Notes: a model not told the origin generated them from the letters alone. Shown: positions 1-8,030, counted from the first letter of the stretch. The stretch: 12,343 nucleotides of DNA from an uncultured Opitutales bacterium (GCA_937920335.1 CALGUT010000702.1:1-12343); one strand, 5' to 3'. Numbers and translations are program-made.

Positions 1-83
1 AATTGATCGATTCAATACCGAATCCGAATCCGAGTGGTTGCCAAATACAACAGATGACAACCGAGTGAGGACTTATTTCTTAC

Positions 84-455
84 TTATGGTTTAGGAGGAG
101 GTGTGTCTGGACGGAGGGAGATGGAGGATAATTCGTCCTGATCTCCTATCGAGACATCGTTTCGCAGAGGATCTACCAAGGCCTTGTTCTCTGTCGATGA
201 GATCACATATGCAGTCGCACTCGTGTGGCAAACATTGCAATGATCGGAACAATGTTCCGGTTCACAGTCGGCTTCGGCATCGTGCTGCTCGTGACCTGGA
301 GTCGCATGATGGGCTTCTTCGTGGTCAGACAGAGATTCTTCGTGATGCTCATCCTCGACTACGTGGCACTGTTCTTCGATGTGTGCAGTCAAGCTTCCCG
401 CCCATCCGTATAAGGATGTCGAAATCGAAAGAAGTATGACTAAGATCAAACGCAT
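84..455 (-). CDS. His/Cys-rich secreted protein, CzcI-like
   Basis: This 123-residue protein has an N-terminal hydrophobic segment (residues 1-20) that reads as a signal peptide, so it is probably periplasmic. The middle (residues 25-77) carries 12 His and 5 Cys among many Asp and Glu, ending in a CSDHCNVCH cluster at 69-77. This composition suits binding of Zn, Co, Cd or Cu. The tail has a proline-rich RPDTPPPKP end. Small His-rich proteins with an HC.xCH cluster and an RPP-type tail are often the first gene of RND heavy-metal efflux operons (CzcI type), so an efflux gene may follow beyond base 1; this is inferred, not seen. The ATG at 453-455 has no Shine-Dalgarno sequence. A TATAAT hexamer lies upstream (473-478, minus strand) with no good -35. 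The function could also be simple metal buffering. Confidence 0.6.
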   Translation of the reverse strand: MRLILVILLSISTSLYGWAGSLTAHIEEQCHVVEDEHHEESLSDHEEAHHATPGHEQHDAEADCEPEHCSDHCNVCHTSATAYVISSTENKALVDPLRNDVSIGDQDELSSISLRPDTPPPKP

Positions 456-744
456 TTTGGGTGTTGTGTAGAATTATAAGAGGAAGATCAACCCCTTCTG
501 TTCCCAAAACGCGTGAATCGTCGTTTTTTGGAAATTGTTTAAATTTGCCGATGAATCAGGATTTGCTAAGTCGTTGCGCATAAATTATTTCCGGTAAGGC
601 TTTTTTTGAGGCTTAACCCTGTGTCTGGGTATGTTGAGGTTGGGTCGTGACTAAGGCATGAATTACTTCGTTAGTTTAGAGAAATAAATCTCATAAAATT
701 TGAGGCTGGCGAAGCCGAAAGGTTCTGCGCTTATATGCGCTACC
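456..744. other. Intergenic region between divergent genes
   Basis: This stretch separates the minus-strand His-rich gene from the plus-strand channel gene, so it should hold both promoters. The only core promoter element I can point to is TATAAT on the minus strand at 473-478. I see no RNA gene, convincing hairpin or ORF in it. An in-frame TTG at 700 could extend the channel gene by 15 residues, but the extension would put a Lys-rich stretch before the signal peptide. Confidence 0.4.
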
Positions 745-1782
745 ATGTTGCGAGCATTTCACAGGCTTCCTTTTTCACCTATATTTCTGGGTGCCCTTTT
801 CATAAGTATGTTCGCTAGTAGCGGACACGCATTTTGGGGGAAGGGAGTCGAGGCAATCAGTCGGCCAGACGCTGAAAACGGGCCGACACAGATTGAGACT
901 GGTATCTTTGTTTTGGACGTAAATTCGGTCAATACGCCGGGGCAAAGTTTTGCGGCAAACGTCTTTCTCGTTTTTCGATGGAAAGATCATCGACTCGCTC
1001 ATGATGCGGAGGGATTGGTAAGTTACCCTCTTGAAGAAGTTTGGAATCCTCAGTTGCAGATTATAAATCGGCAAAATATCTGGGAAGCCATTGATCCGGT
1101 AGCTGAGGTAACGAGTGATGGAACTGTTACTGTGCGTTATTGGTTCTGGGGTAACTTTTCCCAACCGTTGGACTTAGCTGATTTCCCCTTCGACAAACAG
1201 GAGTTTAATCTCCGGATCGTTTCGATCGGCAGTAAACCCGAAGAACTGGAGTTTGTGGAGCGGGTGGATGCAGAAAGCGGTGTGAGTGAGACGCTTTCGG
1301 TTGCAGACTGGAATAATTTTGAGGCAACCATGCTGATGGAGTCGTTCAAGCCAATGCCAGGTGGACCCGAGGTAGCAGGTGTCGTCATGCATATGACTGC
1401 GTCCCGTTTAACCGGCTATTACTGGGTAAAGGTGATTCTGCCTTTGATTCTCGTAGTAATGTTGTCGTGGGCGGTGTTGTGGATTGATCCAACTATGCCA
1501 GGAACACAGATCTCCATGGCGATAACAGCCATGCTGACATTAATAGCCTATCGATTCTCGATCGGGACGACGCTTCCGAATCTCTCTTATCTGACTCGGT
1601 TGGATTATTTCGTTCTTACGAGCACGATCCTCGTGTTTCTTACCTTGGTAGAAGTGGTTATAGCGTCGACATTGACTCGCTTGGACCGAGGGCCTCTTGC
1701 TCGGCGAATTGAGAAAATCACGAGGATTTGCTTTCCTTTGGCACTGTTGGGCTTCTTACTGGATGCGCTTATATTAGTTTAG
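745..1782 (+). CDS. Pentameric ligand-gated ion channel (Cys-loop superfamily)
   Basis: This 345-residue membrane protein has the full layout of a prokaryotic Cys-loop receptor subunit (GLIC/ELIC type), which assembles as a pentamer in the inner membrane. Residues 1-29 are a signal peptide. Residues 30-223 form the beta-rich ligand-binding domain, with the signature FPFDKQEF at 147-154 in the Cys-loop position; the two cysteines are absent, as is usual in bacteria. M1 (225-247) has the conserved Pro233. M2 (254-274) can be aligned on ELIC to give Ser257 2', Thr261 6', Leu264 9' (the hydrophobic gate) and Phe271 16'. The LP..SYLTRLDYF stretch leads into M3 (287-308), and M4 is 326-345. No acidic residue sits at the inner mouth of M2, so ion selectivity cannot be predicted. 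The ATG at 745 is preferred over a TTG at 700 because it places the signal peptide at the N-terminus. The ligand is unknown. Confidence 0.9.
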   Translation: MLRAFHRLPFSPIFLGALFISMFASSGHAFWGKGVEAISRPDAENGPTQIETGIFVLDVNSVNTPGQSFAANVFLVFRWKDHRLAHDAEGLVSYPLEEVWNPQLQIINRQNIWEAIDPVAEVTSDGTVTVRYWFWGNFSQPLDLADFPFDKQEFNLRIVSIGSKPEELEFVERVDAESGVSETLSVADWNNFEATMLMESFKPMPGGPEVAGVVMHMTASRLTGYYWVKVILPLILVVMLSWAVLWIDPTMPGTQISMAITAMLTLIAYRFSIGTTLPNLSYLTRLDYFVLTSTILVFLTLVEVVIASTLTRLDRGPLARRIEKITRICFPLALLGFLLDALILV

Positions 1783-1896
1783 AACGTAACTGAAATTACG
1801 GAGCATCCAACCTGGCGGCTGTTCTATTAAGTTAAAACGCAAACGCCTCAAATCGGAGGACTGTTGATATCTCTTTGGCGACAGGTCAGCTAGTTT

Positions 1897-1911
1897 CGGA
1901 AACCGTTTCCG
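1897..1911. promoter_or_regulatory. Possible LacI-family operator
   Basis: CGGAAAC-C-GTTTCCG is a hyphenated palindrome with 7-bp arms. It overlaps a second one, GTTTC-G-GAAAC (1893-1903), so GTTTC/GAAAC/GTTTC alternate without a gap. GAAAC..GTTTC half-sites are typical of LacI/GalR-family operators, which often control carbohydrate genes. The site lies about 80 bp before the sulfatase start, where repression or carbon-source induction would make sense. No regulator gene is in the window, so the assignment is an inference. Confidence 0.35.
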
Positions 1912-1991
1912 TTCAAGGGGGGGTGCGTGACATTTCCTCTGGTCAAAGGGTTGGACCATGCGTAGACGTAATTCGATAGCCCAGCTAATTT

Positions 1992-3578
1992 ATGAACTCA
2001 TTACAGACGCCCCGCCTTCTTAAGATCCTATTACTCCTCGCCCTTTCCTATGGAACCGTCGTAGCGGAGCGACCGAACATTCTCTTCGCGATTTCTGATG
2101 ACCAGTCGTTTCCGCACGCAAGTGCTTATGGAACGGAGTGGGTTAATACACCCGGTTTTGATCGGGTGGCAGAGATGGGGCTGCTTTTCAATCGGGCGTA
2201 TACACCCAATGCCAAGTGTGCACCGTCACGATCCATTATTTTGACGGGCCGTTTATCCTGGCAGTTGGAGGATGCGGTAAATCATGTGGTATACTTCCCG
2301 GACAAGTTCAAAACTTGGATGGAGGCATTGATCGATGCGGGGTATGCCACGGGGTATACGGGGAAAGGATGGGGGCCAGGAGTTCCTGGCACGCTCCATG
2401 GAAACCCTCGTGAGTTGACCGGTCCACTGTTTGTCGGAAAAACCGAAACGTCGCCAGCGCGCGGTATCAGCGATAAGGACTACGCTGGCAACTTCACTAG
2501 TTTTCTGGATCAACGCAATGAGGATAAACCATTTTCCTTCTGGTACGGTGGGCACGAACCACACCGTCGCTATGAGTACGGCGCGGGAGTTTCCAAAGGC
2601 GGTAAGTCGTTAAGCGATGTGGATAGAGTTCCGGGTTATTGGCCCGATGACGAGATTGTGCGTAATGATATGCTGGACTATGCGTTCGAGGTAGAACACT
2701 TCGATATGCACTTGAATCGGATGCTGCAGGAGCTTGATCGTCGCGGGTTGCTCGAAAATACAATCGTGATAGTGACCTCCGATAACGGCATGCCGTTTCC
2801 CAGATCAAAAGGAAACAATTACGAGATTTCTCATCATCTGCCGTTGGCTATCGCTTGGCCTGAGGGTATTAAGAATCCCGGTCGAAACGTTGATAGCCTG
2901 GTCAGCTTTATCGACTATGCTCCTACGATTCTCGAGGCGGCGGGAGTTACACCTGAAGAGGTCAGTATGCAGCCTTTCACTGGGAAGAGTTTGTTTCCCA
3001 TTTTTAAGGACAAGGTGTCGAAACCTGAAGACTTTCGTGAGTATCTCTTGGTGGGTAAAGAACGTCACGATGCGGGAAGGCCGAACAATCAGGGGTATCC
3101 CATCCGAGGAATCATACAGGGAGATTATCTTTTCTTAAGAAACTTCGAGACTGATCGCTGGCCATCAGGCAATCCTGAGACGGGCTATCTCAATACCGAC
3201 GGCGGGGCGACAAAGACGCTGATTCTCGACGGACGATTCGATCCGGACAAAATTGGTTGGTGGATGACCAATTTTGGCAAACGAGTTTCGGAAGAGTTTT
3301 ATAACCTGAAGTCGGATCCTGACTGTATCGTGAATCTGGCTGAACGCGGAGACCAGAGCGTCAAGCGTGAGATGGCTGCCAAAATGTATGCTCAGCTTAC
3401 GCTCCAAGGAGATCTCCGCATGTTTGGTAAGGGGCATCAGTATGAGGATTACTTGTTTTCAGCCCCCGCCCAGCAGGATCTGTATGAGCGCTATATGGCT
3501 GGAGAACCGATTGAAGCAGGGTGGGTTAACCGGTCCGATTTCGCAGTGCAACCGAGTGAAATGATAGAAAAGAAGTGA
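1992..3578 (+). CDS. Secreted type I sulfatase, heparan N-sulfatase-like
   Basis: This 528-residue enzyme hydrolyses sulfate esters or sulfamates, probably on a polysaccharide or glycosaminoglycan. A signal peptide (1-25, cut after VVA) sends it to the periplasm or outside. RPNILFAISDDQ (27-38) carries the metal-binding Asp36-Asp37. CAPSR (76-80) is the type I signature, in which Cys76 must be converted to formylglycine by a maturation enzyme not encoded here. TGKGWG (123-128), HEPHR (188-192), SDNG (263-266) and Lys273 complete the active site. The H(E/D)PHR motif and overall length suggest the sulfamidase (SGSH) branch; the real substrate cannot be read from sequence. The ATG lacks a Shine-Dalgarno sequence. 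It is followed after 50 bp by the HAD gene on the same strand, so both may share a transcript ending at the terminator near 4300. Confidence 0.92.
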   Translation: MNSLQTPRLLKILLLLALSYGTVVAERPNILFAISDDQSFPHASAYGTEWVNTPGFDRVAEMGLLFNRAYTPNAKCAPSRSIILTGRLSWQLEDAVNHVVYFPDKFKTWMEALIDAGYATGYTGKGWGPGVPGTLHGNPRELTGPLFVGKTETSPARGISDKDYAGNFTSFLDQRNEDKPFSFWYGGHEPHRRYEYGAGVSKGGKSLSDVDRVPGYWPDDEIVRNDMLDYAFEVEHFDMHLNRMLQELDRRGLLENTIVIVTSDNGMPFPRSKGNNYEISHHLPLAIAWPEGIKNPGRNVDSLVSFIDYAPTILEAAGVTPEEVSMQPFTGKSLFPIFKDKVSKPEDFREYLLVGKERHDAGRPNNQGYPIRGIIQGDYLFLRNFETDRWPSGNPETGYLNTDGGATKTLILDGRFDPDKIGWWMTNFGKRVSEEFYNLKSDPDCIVNLAERGDQSVKREMAAKMYAQLTLQGDLRMFGKGHQYEDYLFSAPAQQDLYERYMAGEPIEAGWVNRSDFAVQPSEMIEKK

Positions 3579-3628
3579 GCCGTATTTCTTCTTCATATTT
3601 ACGTTCCTGCTTAGGTATTTTCTAAGTT

Positions 3629-4282
3629 ATGGCAGTTTTACGCGCATTATTGTTCGATTTTGACGGTCTCATGCTCGACACTGAGAATGCCTGTTTTGGC
3701 GGTTGGAAGTGGGTGTTCGAAACGCATGGCCTTGACTATCAGCTAGAAGAATTTCAGCAGATCGTCGGGACCGATAAATCGCCAAGGCCTTTGTTAGAAG
3801 AACGACTTGGAGCTATTCCTGATTGGGAATCGGTCGATGTAGAGAGGCGTGAGTATGAACGCCAATTGGGTTGCGACATGGAGATTAAGCCCGGGGTAAT
3901 GGAGCTTTTGTCTGAAGCATTTTCCAGAGGCTGGAAGCGAGCGGTAGTTTCCAGCTCTCCACGTCATTGGGTTCACCCGCATTTGGAGCGGAGAGGCGTA
4001 AGCCATCTGTTTGAGGACTTTATTTGTCATGGAGACGCACCCCGAGCTAAGCCGGCTCCTGACCTCTACGTTGAAGCATTGCGAAGACTGGATGTGACGG
4101 GGGCAGAATCAGTTGCTCTTGAAGATTCTTACAATGGCGCACTAGCAGCGAAAACTGCGGGGATTTGGTGTGTGGCCGTTCCCAATGATATTACGCGTTC
4201 AATGGATTTCTCTCACGCAGATCTGGTTACTGAAGATCTTTCCGGACTCAACTTGGATGTATTGAGTCGGAGGTTCGGATAG
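3629..4282 (+). CDS. HAD-superfamily hydrolase, beta-phosphoglucomutase-like
   Basis: This 217-residue cytoplasmic enzyme belongs to HAD subfamily I with an alpha-helical cap. Motif I is FDFDGLMLDTE (9-19), with nucleophile Asp10 and acid/base Asp12. Motif II is VVSSSP (106-111, Ser108 or Ser109). Motif III is Lys141 in AKPAPD, and motif IV is LEDS (164-167). The DxDGxxxDTE motif and the KPAPD and LEDSxxG motifs are those of the beta-phosphoglucomutase, phosphoglycolate phosphatase and sugar-phosphatase group; sequence alone does not decide between them. It follows the sulfatase by 50 bp, and a role in handling sugar phosphates released from sulfated glycans is plausible but inferred. The gene appears intact and of normal length. 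Confidence 0.88.
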   Translation: MAVLRALLFDFDGLMLDTENACFGGWKWVFETHGLDYQLEEFQQIVGTDKSPRPLLEERLGAIPDWESVDVERREYERQLGCDMEIKPGVMELLSEAFSRGWKRAVVSSSPRHWVHPHLERRGVSHLFEDFICHGDAPRAKPAPDLYVEALRRLDVTGAESVALEDSYNGALAAKTAGIWCVAVPNDITRSMDFSHADLVTEDLSGLNLDVLSRRFG

Positions 4283-4283
4283 C

Positions 4284-4317
4284 AAAATGGCGACCTCACT
4301 GAGGCCGCCATTTTTTT
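4284..4317 (+). terminator. Rho-independent terminator after the HAD gene
   Basis: AAAATGGCG (4284-4292) pairs with CGCCATTTT (4306-4314), and CCTC (4294-4297) pairs with GAGG (4301-4304) around an ACT loop, with one A/C mismatch. Seven T residues (4311-4317) follow. The structure starts 2 bp after the stop codon. On the minus strand the same stem ends in only four T residues, so it may also weakly end the convergent phosphoesterase transcript. Confidence 0.9.
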
Positions 4318-4344
4318 AAATTACGATCTGTGACCCGTGAATCC

Positions 4345-6267
4345 TTATAGCTTCACTTTGATTTTCTTCGCAGTGGGCTTAAGGCCAGTTTTCTTGAATT
4401 CGTCGGGACGATCTTTTCCTGCTTTCACGGTGTATTTTCCGTTTGAATACACCTTTGGTAGGAACGTATCGCCTTGGATACGAACCGTGTAAAGAACCTC
4501 TCCAGAACTCTCTTCGATGACTTGTACGACGGGATCGTTCATGCCTTCGAAAACTAGTTCGGGTAGATAACCGTAGACTTCCCGGCCATCATTGTCTTCC
4601 TGGCGAATGGTTAAAGGCCATCCGGCGTATTGTTTTGCGCCGGGCTTGGTGACATCACCGAACCGAGGCCAGCATTCGAAAGTGATGGTGCGGGTTGACT
4701 TATTAAAGCGAGCGATGCCATAGCCATCCTCAAGATTGGTCTCGCCACCCTGAGCTGAGAGGTCGCGGGCCTCATTCATGCTTTTGAAATTGGGATTCGC
4801 GTATGCGTGCATGGTCATACGGTTGCCCAAGCCATCGAGGTAGTCACCGGTCCATTCCAGCTCATTGTCGATCGGTGTACCGCCGCCCGCTTCGCCGTTC
4901 TCGGGCCACCACCAGCGACCGTAAATGGTGTTTACCAATGCAGGATTCGTGAATCCGAACGGTCCATCGCGATGGTTTTCGATACCATGTTGCACTACAA
5001 CGGCGAGGTGTTGGTCACCGCAAAGGTGCGGGGCCCAGGCTCGGCGAATAGCGGTTAATGCCTTATTGCGACCGGTTTGAGGCCAGGCATTACTATCGAG
5101 GTCAGCCAGTAAGCGCCCCTCATCGAAGCTACCATGGAGGTGAACGGCGCCAGTGAATGCCGTTTGGGAAAGTACTGCTTTCATCTCAACGCCTTCCCAG
5201 TCTTGAGACCATTCGTTTAGAAAATGAACTTGACGGTCGCCCAGTAGCTTTAGGCCCGGTAGGTCGACGGTGTTGCGGTCATAGCTCTCATCATTGATGT
5301 GATCGGGGCGGGGGCCCATTTCGGGGATTTTACCTTTGGGTCCACTTTTAAATTTACGGTCTTCGATCACTGCAAAACTTACTTCGCCGACTTTAACGTC
5401 TGTATAATAAACCTGGATACCTTGCTCAATGGGAGTTGAGTCATACGGATCAGGGAGATGCCAGGTCGACTGGTCGTGAATCATCTTAATGTACTCGTGC
5501 GGGTAGTAATAGCCACCTGAGCTTCCGTCCGTTGCATCTGCAATAATTCCGCCTTCACCCCAGAAGTTTCCTTGTCCAATATCGTGGTCGTCGATGATCG
5601 TGATGGTCGGGCGATCTCTGATGATGTCCCGGTAAAGGAACCCGAACCAGGTCCAACCAGCGGTGAGTTCCCGGTGATCATAACTTTGATCACCTGCGAA
5701 AAATAGTAGGTCTGGATCGTGAGCGCGAACGTTGGCTACGATGGATTCACGGTCACCGCGGTCACGACTGGAATTACAAGACATTGATGCGACTACAATC
5801 TCTTGTTTGTTGATGGGGTCTTTGCGGATCAATCCTTCAAACGTTGCGCCACCTGAGTGCGTCACTCGGTAGGGTACGTCTTTGCTACCATCCCAGTTAT
5901 CGATACGTAATTGGGCATACCAGCCGGGATAGTTGACTGTGGCAGTCTTCGCTTTTTTCCACTCGCCGTTTTTCTTCAGCTCGAGGGTGACCTCTCGTTT
6001 TTCATTCGGCTTGAGCGGGAACAACTGGGCCGTCATCTTCAATGACCCCGATTGTTGGGTGTAAATTGCGAACGCGATGACTTCATCACGCTCAACGCGC
6101 ACAAACTCTTCGAGAAAGCCATTTGGCTCACGGTCCCAGATATCTTCTCGGGTAGCGATATCCAGGTTCTTTCCGCGTTCGCCAGGAAAGGCCGATTGTG
6201 CGAAAGCGCCGTTCCATAGTAAAAGGGCACCGAATATTAGGGTAAGAACATTCTTCATAGTAGTCAT
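4345..6267 (-). CDS. Secreted PhoD-like metallophosphoesterase
   Basis: This 640-residue protein has a signal peptide (1-23, cut near AFA) and a beta-rich N-terminal domain (about 50-150). A calcineurin-like metallophosphoesterase domain of the PhoD group follows. Metal and active-site motifs are MSCNSSRD (162-169), DLLFFAGDQSYDH (186-198), TIIDDHDIGQGN (223-234) and CGDQHLAVVVQHG (416-428). PhoD enzymes use Fe/Ca to hydrolyse phosphate mono- and diesters outside the cytoplasm for phosphate scavenging. The protein is longer than Bacillus PhoD because of a C-terminal domain (about 555-640) ending in a Lys-rich tail. I see no Tat twin-Arg motif in the leader, so export is probably by Sec. An in-frame ATG at 6256-6258 could be the start instead. 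No Pho box was recognised. It converges with the HAD gene. Confidence 0.88.
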   Translation of the reverse strand: MTTMKNVLTLIFGALLLWNGAFAQSAFPGERGKNLDIATREDIWDREPNGFLEEFVRVERDEVIAFAIYTQQSGSLKMTAQLFPLKPNEKREVTLELKKNGEWKKAKTATVNYPGWYAQLRIDNWDGSKDVPYRVTHSGGATFEGLIRKDPINKQEIVVASMSCNSSRDRGDRESIVANVRAHDPDLLFFAGDQSYDHRELTAGWTWFGFLYRDIIRDRPTITIIDDHDIGQGNFWGEGGIIADATDGSSGGYYYPHEYIKMIHDQSTWHLPDPYDSTPIEQGIQVYYTDVKVGEVSFAVIEDRKFKSGPKGKIPEMGPRPDHINDESYDRNTVDLPGLKLLGDRQVHFLNEWSQDWEGVEMKAVLSQTAFTGAVHLHGSFDEGRLLADLDSNAWPQTGRNKALTAIRRAWAPHLCGDQHLAVVVQHGIENHRDGPFGFTNPALVNTIYGRWWWPENGEAGGGTPIDNELEWTGDYLDGLGNRMTMHAYANPNFKSMNEARDLSAQGGETNLEDGYGIARFNKSTRTITFECWPRFGDVTKPGAKQYAGWPLTIRQEDNDGREVYGYLPELVFEGMNDPVVQVIEESSGEVLYTVRIQGDTFLPKVYSNGKYTVKAGKDRPDEFKKTGLKPTAKKIKVKL

Positions 6268-6403
6268 TTAGGAGAATTTAAATCGGGTAGATTCGTAAGC
6301 TATATGGGTTAAAGGAAAGGGATTACGGTCTGCAATGGTTAAAGTTCTAGAGCCAGCAAGTACAAAAAAAGGCTCCTAAGTCTTTTAGAAGCGGATATCT
6401 TGA

Positions 6404-6425
6404 AAATGGTGGGAGATGGCAGATT
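6404..6425 (-). repeat. Direct repeat copy 1 (tRNA-Val 3' end)
   Basis: These 22 bp are identical to 6578-6599. Read on the minus strand, 19 of them are the last bases of a tRNA including the encoded CCA, followed by TTT. Identity stops in the T-loop. This is probably an older or partial attachment site. Confidence 0.75.
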
Positions 6426-6577
6426 GGCTCGCGTTGCTCGGTGCTTCGCACTCATTCCTGCGGAATGTCCCATCTTCGCTTCACCACGTCAAACTGCCTC
6501 TGGCATTTCTAATCTGCTGAGTCGCCTCTTCGTAGACCTGTTGTTTGGGAATAAGGTCAACTCTACAATTGATCCTT

Positions 6578-6599
6578 AAATGGTGGGAGATGGCAGATT
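6578..6599 (-). repeat. Direct repeat copy 2 (tRNA-Val 3' end)
   Basis: This is the second copy of the 22-bp repeat, 174 bp from the first and in the same orientation. Here the tRNA similarity continues to 6633, so this copy is the longer remnant. Confidence 0.8.
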
Positions 6600-6633
6600 C
6601 GAACTGCCGACCCCTTGCGTGTCATGCAAGTGC
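6581..6633 (-). other. Truncated tRNA-Val(GAC) 3' half, probable attachment site
   Basis: Read on the minus strand, this 53-nt stretch is the 3' half of a tRNA. It has an anticodon stem CTTGC/GCAAG around loop ATGACAC (anticodon GAC, bases 6621-6623), a 5-nt variable loop GGGTC, T-stem GGCAG/CTGCC around TTCGAAT, the acceptor strand ATCTCCC, a discriminator A and an encoded CCA. The D-arm and 5' acceptor strand are absent, so it cannot make a functional tRNA. tRNA 3' halves are the classic target of tyrosine integrases; insertion leaves one intact tRNA and one such fragment at the far end. An integrase gene starts 106 bp away, which supports reading this as an att junction. The missing 5' side faces the integrase, so the element should extend to higher coordinates. 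Confidence 0.85.
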
Positions 6634-6739
6634 AAAGAAATCCTTATAATACCCTGTTGGTTGGTAAGGGCTTATAGATTAGGGAATTAGGCTAGGGGTT
6701 CTTGTTCGGAGCAGTTTGTGGTGCTACTGAATTGTTACC

Positions 6740-7827
6740 ATGAACCGACTAAACAGAAATCTCTTTTTACGTGGAAATACGATTTACGTCCGTTTGTTTA
6801 TTGATGGAAAAGACCGAATGAAAAGTACGGGGATAACCGCGAATGGACCCCAGGATTGGAAGGCTGCTAGGGATTTTCGGGATCAATTGATAGAAAAAAC
6901 CAAGACACCTGAACCCGTTCCTACCTCGGATGCTAGGATAGGAGAAATTGCGAGACTCTACTTAGCGGTGATCGGAAACTCTACTTTAGATACCAGAAAG
7001 CAAAACGTTAACGCGCTCTATCGGATACTAAGATTTCACTTTCGCAGATGCGATATCGATACTATTCCTGTCGAAGCAATAAATGACGCCGTTGATTCTT
7101 ATCGTGCGAAGTCGCCGACGAAGCCTGTCAGCATCAATACCAACGTTCATATGGCCCAAGCAATCTTCGCTAGGCACTGCTTGTCCTACTACAAAAAACA
7201 TGGATTCGACGGTCTTGAGATCGATTACTTCCTCGGATTGAGACCGCTAAAGACCCCTCAACCATCAGGCTATGTTGATCCACGGATTATCGATGAGATT
7301 TCCCGAGCTGCTATCTCACTAGATGGAAATCTTCGGAAGGCTTATTTGCTGGTTCGCTATTGTGCGCTTAGAAACAAAGAAGTCTATCTGCTCAGGAACG
7401 AGGACCTGAAGGAGACTGCTGGACGTTACTGGATCGATCCTAGTTGGACGAAGACAGGCCAAAGGAGACAGATACCCATTAGTGAGGGTCTATTCAAAGA
7501 GCTGAAAGGAGTAGGGGAGTTCGTCCTAGAAGGTAGCGAGTTCGAAAGGAAATCCTACGTGAACCGGGTTCTGTCCAAATGGCTAAGGCAGTTTGTCCCG
7601 ATGAACTACCAAAAGACTGTGTATCTGCTGCGAAGAAGATGTATTAAGGAGATGCGGGAAATTGGGGAAATGTTACGGCTGCTAAGGTAGCTGGGCATTC
7701 TATACTGATGGCGTTCCGGTATTATGATTACGTGGATGATCTACCTGAGCCGATTAAACCCATGATAGAACCCGTTTCAGACCCACTAAAAGAGCTTCCG
7801 TATCCTCAAACGGCCCAATTTGCTTAG
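6740..7827 (+). pseudogene. Tyrosine recombinase/integrase, frameshifted
   Basis: The first frame (6740-7690) gives 316 residues. It has a beta-strand N-terminal arm-binding region (about 8-55), a helical core-binding domain (about 65-165) and most of the catalytic domain: Arg211 in CALRNKEV, Lys238 in TKTGQRRQIPI, and box II YLLRR (295-299, Tyr in place of the usual His). The frame then ends abruptly. The missing end is intact in the -1 frame, from GGA at 7666 to the TAG at 7825-7827. It includes AGH (box III) and RYYDY with the nucleophilic Tyr, in the usual spacing. A TAA in that frame (7644-7646) limits the break to about 7647-7668, and one base lost in the GGGG run (7664-7667) would explain it. 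I see no slippery heptamer, so mutation or sequencing error is more likely than programmed frameshifting. Its place beside the tRNA-Val fragment fits an integrative element. Confidence 0.82.
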
Positions 7828-7978
7828 GAGCTTACCTTGTGGCTCCAGGGGCACTCACTTGTTGTGCGTGCAAGTGCGAAACTCAGTAATGGCAAGGGTT
7901 TGAGCTTCACTGCTACAAAACTGCTACGGAAATACCAGCGATTTACCCGCGAATTGAACAAAATCCCTGCTCTACGGG

Positions 7979-8004
7979 GATGATTACCGGGGTTGATGAT
8001 TACC
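7979..8004. repeat. Tandem GATGATTACC direct repeat
   Basis: The 10-mer GATGATTACC occurs at 7979-7988 and again at 7995-8004, a 16-bp period. The second copy overlaps the left arm of the following inverted repeat, so three (G)GTAA/TTACC half-sites lie within 52 bp. Confidence 0.5.
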
Positions 8005-8030
8005 AATGATATAAAGAATTAAATTGGTAA
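8000..8030. repeat. Inverted repeat TTACCAAT/ATTGGTAA
   Basis: Perfect 8-bp arms at 8000-8007 and 8023-8030 flank a 15-bp AT-rich spacer. It could be an operator or a recombinase/excisionase site. No T-tract follows, so it is unlikely to be a terminator. Confidence 0.45.

Larger units (their letters stand above)
6268..6739. other. Intergenic integration region with tRNA remnants
   Basis: This 472-bp stretch lacks a convincing gene. It holds two copies of the tail of a tRNA-Val, given as separate entries, and a 152-bp segment between them. That segment contains a short perfect hairpin (CATTCC-TGC-GGAATG, about 6453-6467). It presumably also holds the promoters of the divergent phosphoesterase and integrase genes, but I could not identify them. 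A short minus-strand reading frame crosses the repeats, but it has no start of its own outside the tRNA fragment. Confidence 0.6.

Noticed and set aside
1785..1800. CGTAA/TTACG hairpin after the channel gene as a terminator
   Set aside because: The stem is only 5 bp, AT-rich and has no T-tract.
6435..6577. A small gene on the minus strand between the two tRNA-end repeats
   Set aside because: The reading frame has no start codon of its own outside the tRNA fragment and is short, so it is more likely a remnant than a gene.
7640..7670. Programmed -1 frameshift to make a full integrase
   Set aside because: No X-XXY-YYZ heptamer is in the zero frame and no clear stimulatory hairpin follows; a lost base in a G run is simpler.
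6625..7877. TGCAAGTGC shared by the tRNA fragment (6625-6633) and 7869-7877 as a second att core
   Set aside because: Only nine bases match and the rest of the tRNA half is missing at the second place.
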